Both the position numbers and the translations under genes were made by a program. From CAZCDS01 sp964497585 (GTDB taxonomy: Bacteria > Desulfobacterota > Desulfomonilia > Desulfomonilales > Desulfomonilaceae), in NCBI GenBank assembly GCA_964497585.1, contig CAZCDS010000087.1, positions 1 through 24,514 of the forward strand: a stretch of DNA of 24,514 nucleotides. Direction: 5' to 3'. The notes under the pieces are model-generated. The model worked only from the letters and a program-made list of their open reading frames with translations. It searched no databases and had not been told where the DNA came from. Below are positions 1 to 7,064 of this stretch, one piece after another. Within the stretch, counting starts at the first letter, position 1; every line of letters begins with the position of its first letter.

Positions 1-88
1 GCAGAGGTATAAGGGAGTCGAAGAGGCGTCTGTCCCAGTCGATTGCCCCTATCCATAGGATGCCGTCTTTGATCTCTCTAGGCTTCAT
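1..88 (-). CDS. A-type flavodiiron protein, N-terminal 29 codons (partial)
   Basis: The reading frame opens with an ATG at 88 and leaves the window at base 1, so only 29 codons are visible. The peptide begins MKPREIKDGILWIGAIDWDR and continues RLFDSLIPL. That pattern (an opening 'K..DGI.W.GA.DWDRR.FD.LIPLP') is the typical start of FprA/flavorubredoxin-type flavodiiron proteins, whose metallo-beta-lactamase-like di-iron domain reduces O2 or NO in the cytoplasm. A good ribosome site, AAGGAG, lies 8 bases before the ATG. It is on the same strand as the nos genes and downstream of the ABC pseudogenes; co-transcription cannot be judged. An NO- or O2-scavenging enzyme would fit next to an N2O reductase, but the catalytic ligands lie outside the window, so the family call rests on the N-terminus alone. 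Confidence 0.7.
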   Translation of the reverse strand, partial: MKPREIKDGILWIGAIDWDRRLFDSLIPL

Positions 89-223
89 GATGATTTCTCC
101 TTCGTGTTTGCCATGAATCCACAATACCGGGTCATGCCTTCAGTGGCGTCCCGTTGCAAGGAAATCCTTTCGTATGACTTCGTACTCTGCTTTGAGCTGG
201 CCGGATGCTTTCCTGATATTCTG

Positions 224-940
224 CTAATCAGCGACTCTTTCCTTTCCATCGGTTTGGCGCAATGTGCCGTCTTCCATCTCCAGTATTTCATCGAAAACCT
301 CCAACGCTCGGTGATCGTGGGTTACGACAAGCACTCAGGCGCCTTGTTCATGAGCAACCTTCCCGAACAGTCCCATGACTTGACGTCCTCAGACACTGGC
401 CAAAGCTGCCGTGGGTTCATCCGACAAGACAATATTGGGGGAATTTGCCAGTGCTCGCGCCACCGCGACTCTTTGTTGTTGTCCGCCGGAAAGCATGTGC
501 GGCAGATTCTTTACACGATCGCCTACTCCGAGATACTTGGGCAGTTCAACGGCTCGGCTACGTGCCTGGCGTGGTGGGACATCGTTAATTTCCGAGGCCA
601 ACTGCACGTTTTCCACTGCCGTCAGAAAAGGGATCAGATTCGCCTTCTGAAATACATAGCCAATGTGCTGCCGCCGGAACGAACGGACGTCAACCAAGGC
701 GGAGGCCCCTTCCATAACCGGGAGACCGCCTATAAAAATGGACTCTGAAGTCGGAGGATTGATCAATCCTATTGCAGTAAGCAAAGTGGATTTTCCCGCG
801 CCGCTCGGAACCAGCAGAGCTACCACTTGCCCCTTGTTTATGGCCAGCGACACGTCACGCATGGCGACGACCTCGGTGTTACCGCTGCCGTAAATCCCCG
901 TGAGTGCTCTCGTTTCTATGGCCGGCGCTGCTACGGTCAC
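224..940 (-). pseudogene. DevA-like ABC transporter ATPase with two in-frame stops
   Basis: The frame starts with GTG at 940 and reads as a LolD/DevA-type ATPase: 'YGSGNTEVVAMRDVSL' near the start, a Walker A-like VPSGAGKST, the Q-loop region YVFQKANLIPFL, the signature LSGGQQQR and Walker B IVLSDEPT. After 'DEPTAALASV' comes TGA (391-389). The same frame goes on with 'GRQVMGLFGKVAHEQGA', a second TGA (337-335), then VLVVTHDHRALEVFDEILEM, and ends at a TAG (226-224). The protein is therefore full length apart from two nonsense codons. The first glycine of Walker A is V, and the D-loop 'ALDS' has become ALAS; both are signs of decay. The GTG overlaps the stop of the upstream permease remnant (GTGA). 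UGA recoding is unlikely because normal UGA stops end many neighbouring genes. Confidence 0.85.
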
Positions 941-1143
941 GACAGAACCTCATTGGGCTAAATCTTCATGGCTTTCCATATACCCAATAAGCTGGACACC
1001 ACTGAAATTGCGATTACCATCACTCCCAAACGAAACAGGTCTTCATGAAAGATGATGACTCGTCGAGGAAAATGGGGGAAGATCCATTCTCCGAAGTACG
1101 CACCCTGGATCTCGCTGCCGATGGACCCGAGCCCGTGATCCAA
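937..1143 (-). pseudogene. C-terminal remnant of a DevC/FtsX-like ABC permease
   Basis: Only about 60 codons of a permease are left, directly after the stop of the nosL-like gene at 1147. The end reads as one transmembrane segment (LGVMVIAISVVSSLLGIW) followed by KAMKI, a TAG at 960-958, then PNEVLS and TGA at 939-937. The '..LLGIWKAMKI(D/E)P.E.L' pattern is the usual C-terminus of DevC/FtsX-type permeases, so the TAG probably replaced an acidic codon. The final TGA overlaps the GTG of the downstream DevA-like pseudogene, as in intact devCA pairs. The N-terminal 80% or so is missing, and the break coincides with the end of the nos-associated genes, so this is probably an old recombination or insertion junction. 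The fragment has no convincing ribosome site of its own. Confidence 0.75.
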
Positions 1144-1146
1144 CCG

Positions 1147-1668
1147 CTACTTAAGCTGACCTTTTCGGGCCTTTTCGATCACTTCAGGAGTAATCTGCTC
1201 AAGGGTGAGGATCTGCTCGCCATGGTAGTCCTTCATCAGGTTTTCTGCGGCTTTTCTGCCCCTGACCGGAATCAGATCCAACCCCATTGGACCTACGAGG
1301 CTTGTGCCGACCACGAAAAGCGCATTTCGTGCATCCATTCTCGTTGTCGTGTAGTAATCGGTCACCCATATGAGTTTCAGGTTATCGCGGTTCTCTCCGG
1401 GTTGATACTTGGAAATATTGTTGAGGTTATGGAGCATGCACTTCGGGCAGCAGTGGGAGTACGTGGCGCCACTCCGAAAGACGAAGCCGGCGGCCCACTT
1501 GGGGTACTTGTGTACAAACATGCCACAAACGGGGCACCGATCCTTCTTCCCCGGTCTTGGAAAACGCATTTTTGAGGCAAACAGAGGCCGTACCCTCAAA
1601 AGAGGCCCGCCGATCGCGAACAGACCGATGACTGGAAGGACCACTTGTATGAAATCCCTTCTTTCCAT
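1147..1668 (-). CDS. nosL: NosL-family copper-binding protein with Tat-like leader
   Basis: This 173-residue protein is a single NosL/NosL-like domain. Visible motifs are RCPVCGM (Cys45, Cys48, Met50), a second thiol cluster HCCPKC (residues 72-77), and the family block 'IWVTDY ... A.FVVG....GPMG'. NosL proteins are periplasmic Cu(I) chaperones for assembly of the NosZ copper sites. The N-terminus MERRDFIQ followed by a hydrophobic stretch resembles a twin-arginine signal; there is no lipobox, unlike the NosL at 7905. The ATG at 1668 is preceded by AAGGAGGAGAAA, which also overlaps the stop of the upstream membrane protein gene, so translation is probably coupled. It is the last intact gene of the accessory module; permease debris follows 3 bases after its stop. 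Family is secure; its exact client (NosZ or another copper enzyme) is inferred from context. Confidence 0.88.
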   Translation of the reverse strand: MERRDFIQVVLPVIGLFAIGGPLLRVRPLFASKMRFPRPGKKDRCPVCGMFVHKYPKWAAGFVFRSGATYSHCCPKCMLHNLNNISKYQPGENRDNLKLIWVTDYYTTTRMDARNALFVVGTSLVGPMGLDLIPVRGRKAAENLMKDYHGEQILTLEQITPEVIEKARKGQLK

Positions 1669-1678
1669 TTTCTCCTCC

Positions 1679-2713
1679 TTAGTAGCCGACCTGAAAGAGG
1701 TCGGCCCTTCCCCCTGTCTCTATCCAGAACTTGAGCACAGGCGCGTAGGCAGCTATCAGGAACAGGATCCATAGGAGGCGAGAATACCTGAGAAAACTGG
1801 TTCCGAGGTGCCAAGCGACGAGCCTGCTCGCTGGGAACCACCACTCGATGGCGAGCAACTCCGCCAGAGAAATCCCGAGAAAAGACGCGGCAAACAACGG
1901 GATGTAGACGAGATACCCGTAGTTGAGATGTTCCTGATCCAGGAATATAAACGGGCAGTGGAGAGCCGGCATCATATAGACGTATGGTGCGACGAACGCG
2001 ACGACCCCAGCAATGCCGAGGAACAGACCCACTGCAGATCCAATTGCGAAAGCGAGCCGGCCGCCTGGTTTGGATTCCCATCCCAGAGCATGGGAGGCGA
2101 GAAGCAATGCGGCCAAGAATGACAGAAGCAGGACTCGGGTGATCTTGGGCGGCAATGACGCCACTGAGGAGCCGAAGCCTTCGCCTCCCACTTCAAATAT
2201 CACACCGCAGCAAGAGGATATAACGGAAGGATCGAGGCCAGCAAAATATCCGACTTGCATAAGAAGGTCAATGAGCAACAAAGGAAAAAGAAGAATCATA
2301 TACCAGCTTTTCAGTCTGGTGAGAGGAAATCCTTCCAGGTGAAGATCCACATGATTCATGACGATCCACCATCCGTACAAATAGAGGGAGCCTATTTTCA
2401 GAAAGAGAACAGGCCAACCGAGGTAGTGGGCCTGAAGAGTCCCCACGGTGCACATGGCCCCCGGGATGAACGGTGACAGGGATCTGGCTGTGATCTCGAA
2501 TACCAGGAGCGAAAACATCTGAAAGAGCAGGCTCCATGAGACAATCGTGGCGATCAGTTCGGACCGGTGCTCCAGTTCCAACTGTATGGGGGACAGAGAA
2601 GTGGTGTCCCACTTTCGGACAATGCGGATCGCGTTTGTGAACGCTACCCCGTTGATTGCTGCAACGGCTATCTGTCCGACGATCAATCCCAGGACCCACG
2701 CGTTCCAGATCAT
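1679..2713 (-). CDS. Polytopic membrane protein of unknown function, nos-associated
   Basis: I do not recognise this 344-residue protein. Hydrophobic segments suggest about eight or nine transmembrane helices from residue 5 to near the C-terminus. Several His residues sit in or next to them (QAHYLGW, MNHVDLHLE, ASHALGW, ALHCP, DQEHLNYGY, VAWHLG), and there is a vicinal Cys pair in SSCCGV followed by a Gly-rich stretch. Such residues could bind haem or copper, but no known haem motif is visible. The ATG at 2713 follows the TAA of the ATPase gene with no gap, and its ribosome site (AGGAGG) is inside that gene, so the two are tightly coupled. It lies between an ABC ATPase and a NosL gene, which suggests a role in the same copper-handling or export process. 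That role is inference only. Confidence 0.8.
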   Translation of the reverse strand: MIWNAWVLGLIVGQIAVAAINGVAFTNAIRIVRKWDTTSLSPIQLELEHRSELIATIVSWSLLFQMFSLLVFEITARSLSPFIPGAMCTVGTLQAHYLGWPVLFLKIGSLYLYGWWIVMNHVDLHLEGFPLTRLKSWYMILLFPLLLIDLLMQVGYFAGLDPSVISSCCGVIFEVGGEGFGSSVASLPPKITRVLLLSFLAALLLASHALGWESKPGGRLAFAIGSAVGLFLGIAGVVAFVAPYVYMMPALHCPFIFLDQEHLNYGYLVYIPLFAASFLGISLAELLAIEWWFPASRLVAWHLGTSFLRYSRLLWILFLIAAYAPVLKFWIETGGRADLFQVGY

Positions 2714-3397
2714 TTAGGCCTCCTGCACCACAGACCCGTCGCGGAGATAGACAATACGGTCCGCTAGATCGCTCTGCAGGACAAGAGGGTCATGAGAAGC
2801 GATAACAAAGGTTCTCCCTTCATTCTTGAGCTGCAGGAAAAGAGACAACACCTCGCGGGACAATGCGGTGTCAAGATGGGCAGTCGGCTCATCCACCAGG
2901 AGGATTTCAGGATCGTTCATAAGAGCCCGGGCTATTGCCAGGCGCTGTTTCTCTCCTCCGGACAGAACCGACGTCCTGCTGTCCGCCTTACCGATAAGAC
3001 CGAATTCTTTCAGTAGGCTCCAACGCTTGCTCATGATTTTCTTGTAGGGAAAACCTTCAGGGTAGAGCACAAGGTCGAGGTTCTCCTTGGCCTTCAGGTC
3101 TGTGATGAGTTGAAAGTGTTGAAAAATGAAGCCCACGTGCCGACGACGAAACACGGTCCGAAACTGATCGCCCAGGAGCGTGGTCTCCTTTCCGAGGATC
3201 GTTATTCGGCCGGCACTGGGGCGACTCATCAACCCCACCAGAGACAGCAATGTGGTCTTACCGGACCCGCTTGGTCCCGCTACGATCATGGCCTGGCCCG
3301 CCTCCATATCAAGCGTCACTTCCTTTAGGGCAGTGAACTCATTATGCTTGCCAGGATTGAAGACTTTCTCGACTCTGTGCAATGATAGTATGCTCAT
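2714..3397 (-). CDS. ABC transporter ATPase, LolD/MacB-type
   Basis: A 227-residue ATPase with all catalytic motifs: Walker A GPSGSGKTT, the Q-loop region GFIFQHFQL, signature LSGGEKQR, Walker B ILLVDEPT, the D-loop HLDT and the switch His in IASHDP. It is a stand-alone nucleotide-binding domain of the LolD/MacB/FtsE kind, which pairs with FtsX-fold permeases in lipoprotein release or mechanotransmission. The chosen start is the ATG at 3397, which overlaps the permease stop as ATGA and has GGAGGAGG just upstream; a longer in-frame extension exists but looks like non-coding overlap with the permease gene. It is distinct from NosF at 8678: the two share only generic ABC motifs. With the permease at 3394-4584 it forms a second, intact ABC system within the nos region. 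Confidence 0.93.
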   Translation of the reverse strand: MSILSLHRVEKVFNPGKHNEFTALKEVTLDMEAGQAMIVAGPSGSGKTTLLSLVGLMSRPSAGRITILGKETTLLGDQFRTVFRRRHVGFIFQHFQLITDLKAKENLDLVLYPEGFPYKKIMSKRWSLLKEFGLIGKADSRTSVLSGGEKQRLAIARALMNDPEILLVDEPTAHLDTALSREVLSLFLQLKNEGRTFVIASHDPLVLQSDLADRIVYLRDGSVVQEA

Positions 3398-4584
3398 GTG
3401 CGAAACACCTCCTCCGGCTCCCTGATGGAGGCTCTCCAAACGGGAATGATGCCCACGGCAATGTATGGGACCACGGTGAGGAACATGAGCCCAAAGAGTT
3501 TGGAGATGTCCAATGAAGGAGGAAGAGGGTGGGGTGGGTACAAGACCGACCACCCCGAAAAAATGATCCTCAATAGCGGGGCGCCGGCGAAGAAAACGTG
3601 ATAGTACGACAGAACGCCCCCCACCAAGAAGCCGGTCAACGACAAAATAAGGCCCTGGAGCATGTTCAATCGAATCACATCTCGTGTCTGCCAACCGACG
3701 GCTTTCAGAATTGCAATCTCCCGTTGTTCTTCTTGAGAAAGCCTGGCTACCCGATCATAGGCCAATATGAGAAAGGCAAGAAGACACACAACGCTGGTTG
3801 ACAACAGCACGCCGCTGCGGAATCCGTACGAACTGCCGTAGGTTCTCTCGAGCTGGTTGGTTGCAATAACCCTGCTGCCAGGGACTCTGTCAATGATCTT
3901 TTCGCCAACCTTGGGTACCTCGAATTCATTGGGCACGTGAACCGCCAGATCCCACGCGAGCCCTGCTTTGAGCCCGAACAGCTTCCGTGCGTCCCCCTCT
4001 GTGAGGACGATCAAATCGTAAGCCCACAAGGACACCGTTGAGGAAAATGCGCCCTTTACACGGAAGGAAATGGGCCTTCCGGCGTAATCCTGAAAATTGA
4101 GCACGCCGCCGGGACGCACGTGTCGGACTTTGAGCACGCCTTCTCCCACGAAGGCCTCACCTTCCTCAAGTGTTTCAGGATCTTGATCAAGAGGGTCCTT
4201 TCGAAAGCTTCTGACAACAAGTTCCCACTTCTCGACCACATGGCCGGGATCTCCGACAATGGTATAGTTGGCCCCTGTGTACGGATCGAAATAGTAGCCC
4301 CAGACACGCCCCCGGACAGCCGCCACTCCGAAAATGCTCGCTATTTGATCCACCACGGAAAGGTCAATGGGCACCTGCCGGCCTGCCTTTATGTTCTGAA
4401 CAATGATAGCGGGCTGAAACCGGACTGCTTTTAATGTCTCTTGATACACCGAGTTGGATACAAAATCGATGCCTGAGAAAAGAAATACGATCAGGGCAAA
4501 GAGAAGTCCGATCGACAGATTCTTGGTCTTCTGCCTCAAGAGTCCTTTGATAGCAAAGTCAGCTGTATAGAGGAACGATTTCAT
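3394..4584 (-). CDS. FtsX/MacB-fold ABC transporter permease
   Basis: A 396-residue permease with the MacB/LolC topology: one N-terminal membrane helix (about 24-43), a long extracytoplasmic domain (about 45-255), then three helices at the C-terminus. The coupling-helix region reads QREIAILKAVGWQTRDVI, the hallmark of FtsX-fold permeases, and the end 'PVWRASIREPEEVFR' is also typical. Such proteins extract or release lipoproteins or drive periplasmic machines rather than forming a channel. The ATG at 4584 overlaps the stop of the 110-residue gene (ATGA), and its own stop overlaps the ATPase start in the same way. Its companions are two NosL genes and two anchored proteins, so its substrate may be a copper-chaperone lipoprotein or a sulfur/copper species; this is inferred only from position. 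Confidence 0.9.
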   Translation of the reverse strand: MKSFLYTADFAIKGLLRQKTKNLSIGLLFALIVFLFSGIDFVSNSVYQETLKAVRFQPAIIVQNIKAGRQVPIDLSVVDQIASIFGVAAVRGRVWGYYFDPYTGANYTIVGDPGHVVEKWELVVRSFRKDPLDQDPETLEEGEAFVGEGVLKVRHVRPGGVLNFQDYAGRPISFRVKGAFSSTVSLWAYDLIVLTEGDARKLFGLKAGLAWDLAVHVPNEFEVPKVGEKIIDRVPGSRVIATNQLERTYGSSYGFRSGVLLSTSVVCLLAFLILAYDRVARLSQEEQREIAILKAVGWQTRDVIRLNMLQGLILSLTGFLVGGVLSYYHVFFAGAPLLRIIFSGWSVLYPPHPLPPSLDISKLFGLMFLTVVPYIAVGIIPVWRASIREPEEVFRT

Positions 4585-4913
4585 CGGTACGCGTCCTGCT
4601 CGCTGATGATTGGAGGCCTATTGGTAAATCCGACAAAGGTCCCGAGAGGTGGCCACATCATGCCTGAAGGCAGATAGTCGGGTTGCCCGGGAAAATCCGG
4701 AAATGCCGAACCTGGTGTACTCAGTCCCAGATGACGGATGTAACGAGCCGAGTTGTTTATCCCCGGATCCGCCGAAGGCAGGAGCGGTGAAACTGTTTTC
4801 AGATCTCTCAGCGTCGAATTTGACTTGCCGCTGAATCTGCTGTCCATGATGGCCCCCAAGAAGAGGGCCACCAGGACAATCAGCATGAGCACGTAAACTC
4901 TCAGATGGAGCAA
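4581..4913 (-). CDS. Small membrane-anchored protein, unknown
   Basis: This 110-residue protein has one N-terminal hydrophobic segment (about residues 5-22) followed by a polar, Pro/Gly/Ser-rich tail, including 'PDFPGQPDYLPSGMMWPP'. I do not recognise a family. The best start is a TTG at 4913, with GGGAG spaced correctly before it; the next candidate, an ATG eight codons on, has no ribosome site. The stop overlaps the permease ATG (ATGA), so it is coupled to the second ABC transporter and may be an accessory subunit or periplasmic adaptor. The tail would be periplasmic if the helix acts as a signal anchor. The tail has no Cys or His pattern typical of metal binding, though MM is present. Confidence 0.65.
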   Translation of the reverse strand: MLHLRVYVLMLIVLVALFLGAIMDSRFSGKSNSTLRDLKTVSPLLPSADPGINNSARYIRHLGLSTPGSAFPDFPGQPDYLPSGMMWPPLGTFVGFTNRPPIISEQDAYR

Positions 4914-4924
4914 TTGACTACTCC

Positions 4925-5875
4925 CTATTTCGGCTTGATCGCGGAAGGAGTGACCTGAGAAAAGCTCAGCACCTTGCCTCCTTCCTTACGAGCGAACTGT
5001 TCGGCGCTCGTTTTCTTGCCAAAGGCGAAGGCTTCGTGCCCCATTGGCCCCTGTACCTTGGAACCAACCACGTAATAGGCGGTGCGGCCGCTGATCCAGG
5101 CGCCGGTTGGATAGTCCGTTACCCAGATCATCAACGGCTTGATCTCTGTCTTCGCATACTTCTTTGAGTTTTTGAGAAACTCGAACAGGCACTGTGTGGA
5201 GCAGAAATGGTACACCTTCTTGCCTTTGGCAATGATTTCGCATTTGTTCTTGGGATACCGCGCTGGATACATATTGCAGACCGGGCATTGATCCTTGTTG
5301 TCGACAGGTTCGATGATCTTGCCCATCTTGAGGCGTTTCTTGGCTATCACCATGTTCTCTTTGGGAACACCGGCTTTCACCATTTTCAGGGCTTCTCCAA
5401 AACCGACTACTTTCCCACCGCAGGACTTCACAAACTCCTCCGCCGTGTCCTTGGAAGAAAAAGCCAACTTGCTTTTCATCGTCATGGTGCCCTTTGCCTT
5501 GGAACCGACAACGAAGAATGCCTTTTCCGCGGGAACCAGTCTTTTCGGGTGCAAATAGAGGGCAACCATAACGTTCCTTGGTTCCTCACCGCACTTCAGG
5601 GCCATGTCCGCCAGGCAATGGAACGAGCAGACCCCAAACTTCCCCTGAGAGTTGCGAAAGGTGATCCAGGTCCGTGCCCACATGGGCCTTCCCATCCCGC
5701 AGTTGGGACACTGTCCCGAGTATTCCTTCTTGGGTGGCTTGAATGGATGCTGAACAGCACAGGGTTCATCGCCATAAACGTGGAGCGTGGCGAGACCGAA
5801 AACCAAACAGACTGCTCCAAAGGCTACCGACAAAGCCACTGCCCAAACGCGGTTCTGTCGTTGACAAACGTGCAT
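4925..5875 (-). CDS. Tandem NosL protein (two NosL domains)
   Basis: A 316-residue exported or anchored protein made of two NosL-like domains in a row. The first has CPNCGM (56-61) and CSFHC (83-87); the second has CPVCNM (197-202) and CSTQC (225-229). Each is followed by the family block with 'VVGSK...GTMT' or 'VVGSK...GPMG'. NosL proteins bind one Cu(I) through Cys and Met residues, so this protein could hold two copper ions or pass one between sites. Residues 10-31 form a hydrophobic signal or anchor. The ATG at 5875 has a perfect AAGGAGGT seven bases upstream, the strongest ribosome site of the accessory module; the reading frame extends further upstream but lacks such a site. A 101-base gap separates it from the Cys-rich gene upstream. 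Single-domain NosL is the norm; the duplication is unusual. Confidence 0.88.
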   Translation of the reverse strand: MHVCQRQNRVWAVALSVAFGAVCLVFGLATLHVYGDEPCAVQHPFKPPKKEYSGQCPNCGMGRPMWARTWITFRNSQGKFGVCSFHCLADMALKCGEEPRNVMVALYLHPKRLVPAEKAFFVVGSKAKGTMTMKSKLAFSSKDTAEEFVKSCGGKVVGFGEALKMVKAGVPKENMVIAKKRLKMGKIIEPVDNKDQCPVCNMYPARYPKNKCEIIAKGKKVYHFCSTQCLFEFLKNSKKYAKTEIKPLMIWVTDYPTGAWISGRTAYYVVGSKVQGPMGHEAFAFGKKTSAEQFARKEGGKVLSFSQVTPSAIKPK

Positions 5876-5976
5876 AAGTACCTCCTTCGGTAATCGGCGC
5901 TTCCCATCGGAAGTGACCGGGTACCGTATCATGGCCGTTTCTGTGACAACACGTGACGCAATTAGGGAGCAGGAGG

Positions 5977-6477
5977 CTAACCCGGAACTTCGGGGTGGCA
6001 GGGAATGGCCTCTGGAGGCCAGTGATCGTCGCTTCTTATTCGTGCGACGACGGGCAAGGGAACTTCCTCGGGTATCTCTATCGACGGAAGAAATGGCTTC
6101 AGGTCGATTGAGATTCTCTTGATGTGGCCGTTACAGTCGCAACGCAGAGTCTCCAGGGAAACGTAATGGTTCTTGAACAGGCCTTTCTTTTCTGCCGTCT
6201 CACCAAGACCTGCTATTGTGCTTCCCTGGCCGGGTTCGGCTTCACCGGCGTGCGCAAACTTCAAGTGGCAGTAACTCTTGAATCCTCTTCGCCTCTTAAC
6301 GCATTTCGGACAATTGCAGCAGCAACTCCAGTGGGGATCGTCATCAGGACAGAAGCAGGACCATTCCACTACAGGAATGAGCACCGCGAGGTGAACGACG
6401 AGAAACGGAAGAAACAGGACCAGAAAGACACGTTCGGGCAGGCTGAGGTCGGTCATCCTTTTCCCGGATTTCCTCAT
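5977..6477 (-). CDS. Cys-rich membrane-anchored protein, unknown
   Basis: A 166-residue protein with a hydrophobic N-terminal helix (about 17-37) and then a dense thiol cluster: CFC at 41-43, CCCNCPKC at 52-59 and YCH at 69-71, followed by CDC at 113-115 and a last Cys at 160, eleven in all. His residues lie next to several of them (PHW, YCHLKFAH, CNGH). No CXXCH haem motif is present. The cluster would face the periplasm if the helix is a signal anchor. I do not recognise the family; Cu(I) or Zn binding, or a redox-active thiol role, is plausible given its position after a thioredoxin-like gene and before the tandem NosL gene. The ATG at 6477 overlaps the TlpA-like stop (ATGA) and follows GGGAGAAGAG, so translation is coupled. 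The function is inference. Confidence 0.8.
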   Translation of the reverse strand: MRKSGKRMTDLSLPERVFLVLFLPFLVVHLAVLIPVVEWSCFCPDDDPHWSCCCNCPKCVKRRRGFKSYCHLKFAHAGEAEPGQGSTIAGLGETAEKKGLFKNHYVSLETLRCDCNGHIKRISIDLKPFLPSIEIPEEVPLPVVARIRSDDHWPPEAIPCHPEVPG

Positions 6478-7064
6478 CTCTTCTCCCTGTCGACCATCAG
6501 TGACGCGAGAGCCGTATATCGGAGCCCTGATCGTTGGTCGATCCTGTTGATTTCCTCAAGAAGCAGCTTCTCGTCGGCCCAGCCGAGAATTATGTGGCGG
6601 ATGATACCTTTCCTGTCCGTAATGAAGTAGGTGGGCAAGCCCTTGACGCCGAAGCTCCTTGCGACTTTGCCGTCATTGTCCATGTAAATGGGGAACGAGG
6701 TCCTTAACCTGTTGATGAAGTTGCGAACGTGTTCCTCGGTCTGGCCGACGTCTATAGCCAGCAGGCGTGGGCCGCGGGACTGCCTTTTCCATCTTTTGTA
6801 GAGCTTATCCATCAGCCGAAAGTCGTCCTCGCACCGGGGACACCAATCGGCCCAGAAATAGAGGACATGGATCTCTCCCGAGCCAGGATCAAACCGCAGA
6901 GATTCTCCTTTCAGCTCCTTCAGTTCAAAAGCCGGCGCCTCATCGCCCAGTTCGGGAACGCTTTTCGAAAGGCACGCACAAAGCAGAACGGAAGCAAGAA
7001 GCACCAATCCAGATCTGGCGATGAATCGGAACGACGCTGTCCTGTGGGAGGAATTGAGTGTCAC
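6474..7064 (-). CDS. TlpA/ResA-like thioredoxin-fold lipoprotein
   Basis: A 196-residue protein of the peroxiredoxin/TlpA group. An N-terminal hydrophobic stretch ends in the lipobox-like LCAC (Cys31). After it come the typical 'LGDEAPAFEL' opening, the active site WADWCPRC (Cys75, Cys78) and the cis-Pro loop GLPTYFI. Members reduce disulfides in extracytoplasmic apoproteins, including CuA and haem-binding Cys pairs; a role in keeping the NosZ CuA thiols or the NosL Cys reduced fits the context but is inferred. I chose the GTG at 7064 because it overlaps the nosY stop as GTGA and has AGGA at the right distance; the upstream extension to 7121 overlaps nosY and adds no leader. Its own stop overlaps the Cys-rich gene. 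Confidence 0.88.
   Translation of the reverse strand: MTLNSSHRTASFRFIARSGLVLLASVLLCACLSKSVPELGDEAPAFELKELKGESLRFDPGSGEIHVLYFWADWCPRCEDDFRLMDKLYKRWKRQSRGPRLLAIDVGQTEEHVRNFINRLRTSFPIYMDNDGKVARSFGVKGLPTYFITDRKGIIRHIILGWADEKLLLEEINRIDQRSGLRYTALASLMVDREKR

Noticed and set aside
335..391. UGA codons in the ABC ATPase as selenocysteine or other recoding.
   Set aside because: The sites do not replace Cys in family members, Walker A and D-loop are also damaged, and ordinary UGA stops end many neighbouring genes.
104..748. A 214-residue plus-strand frame over the ABC ATPase remnant.
   Set aside because: It is antisense to the clearly recognisable ATPase pseudogene and has no family features.
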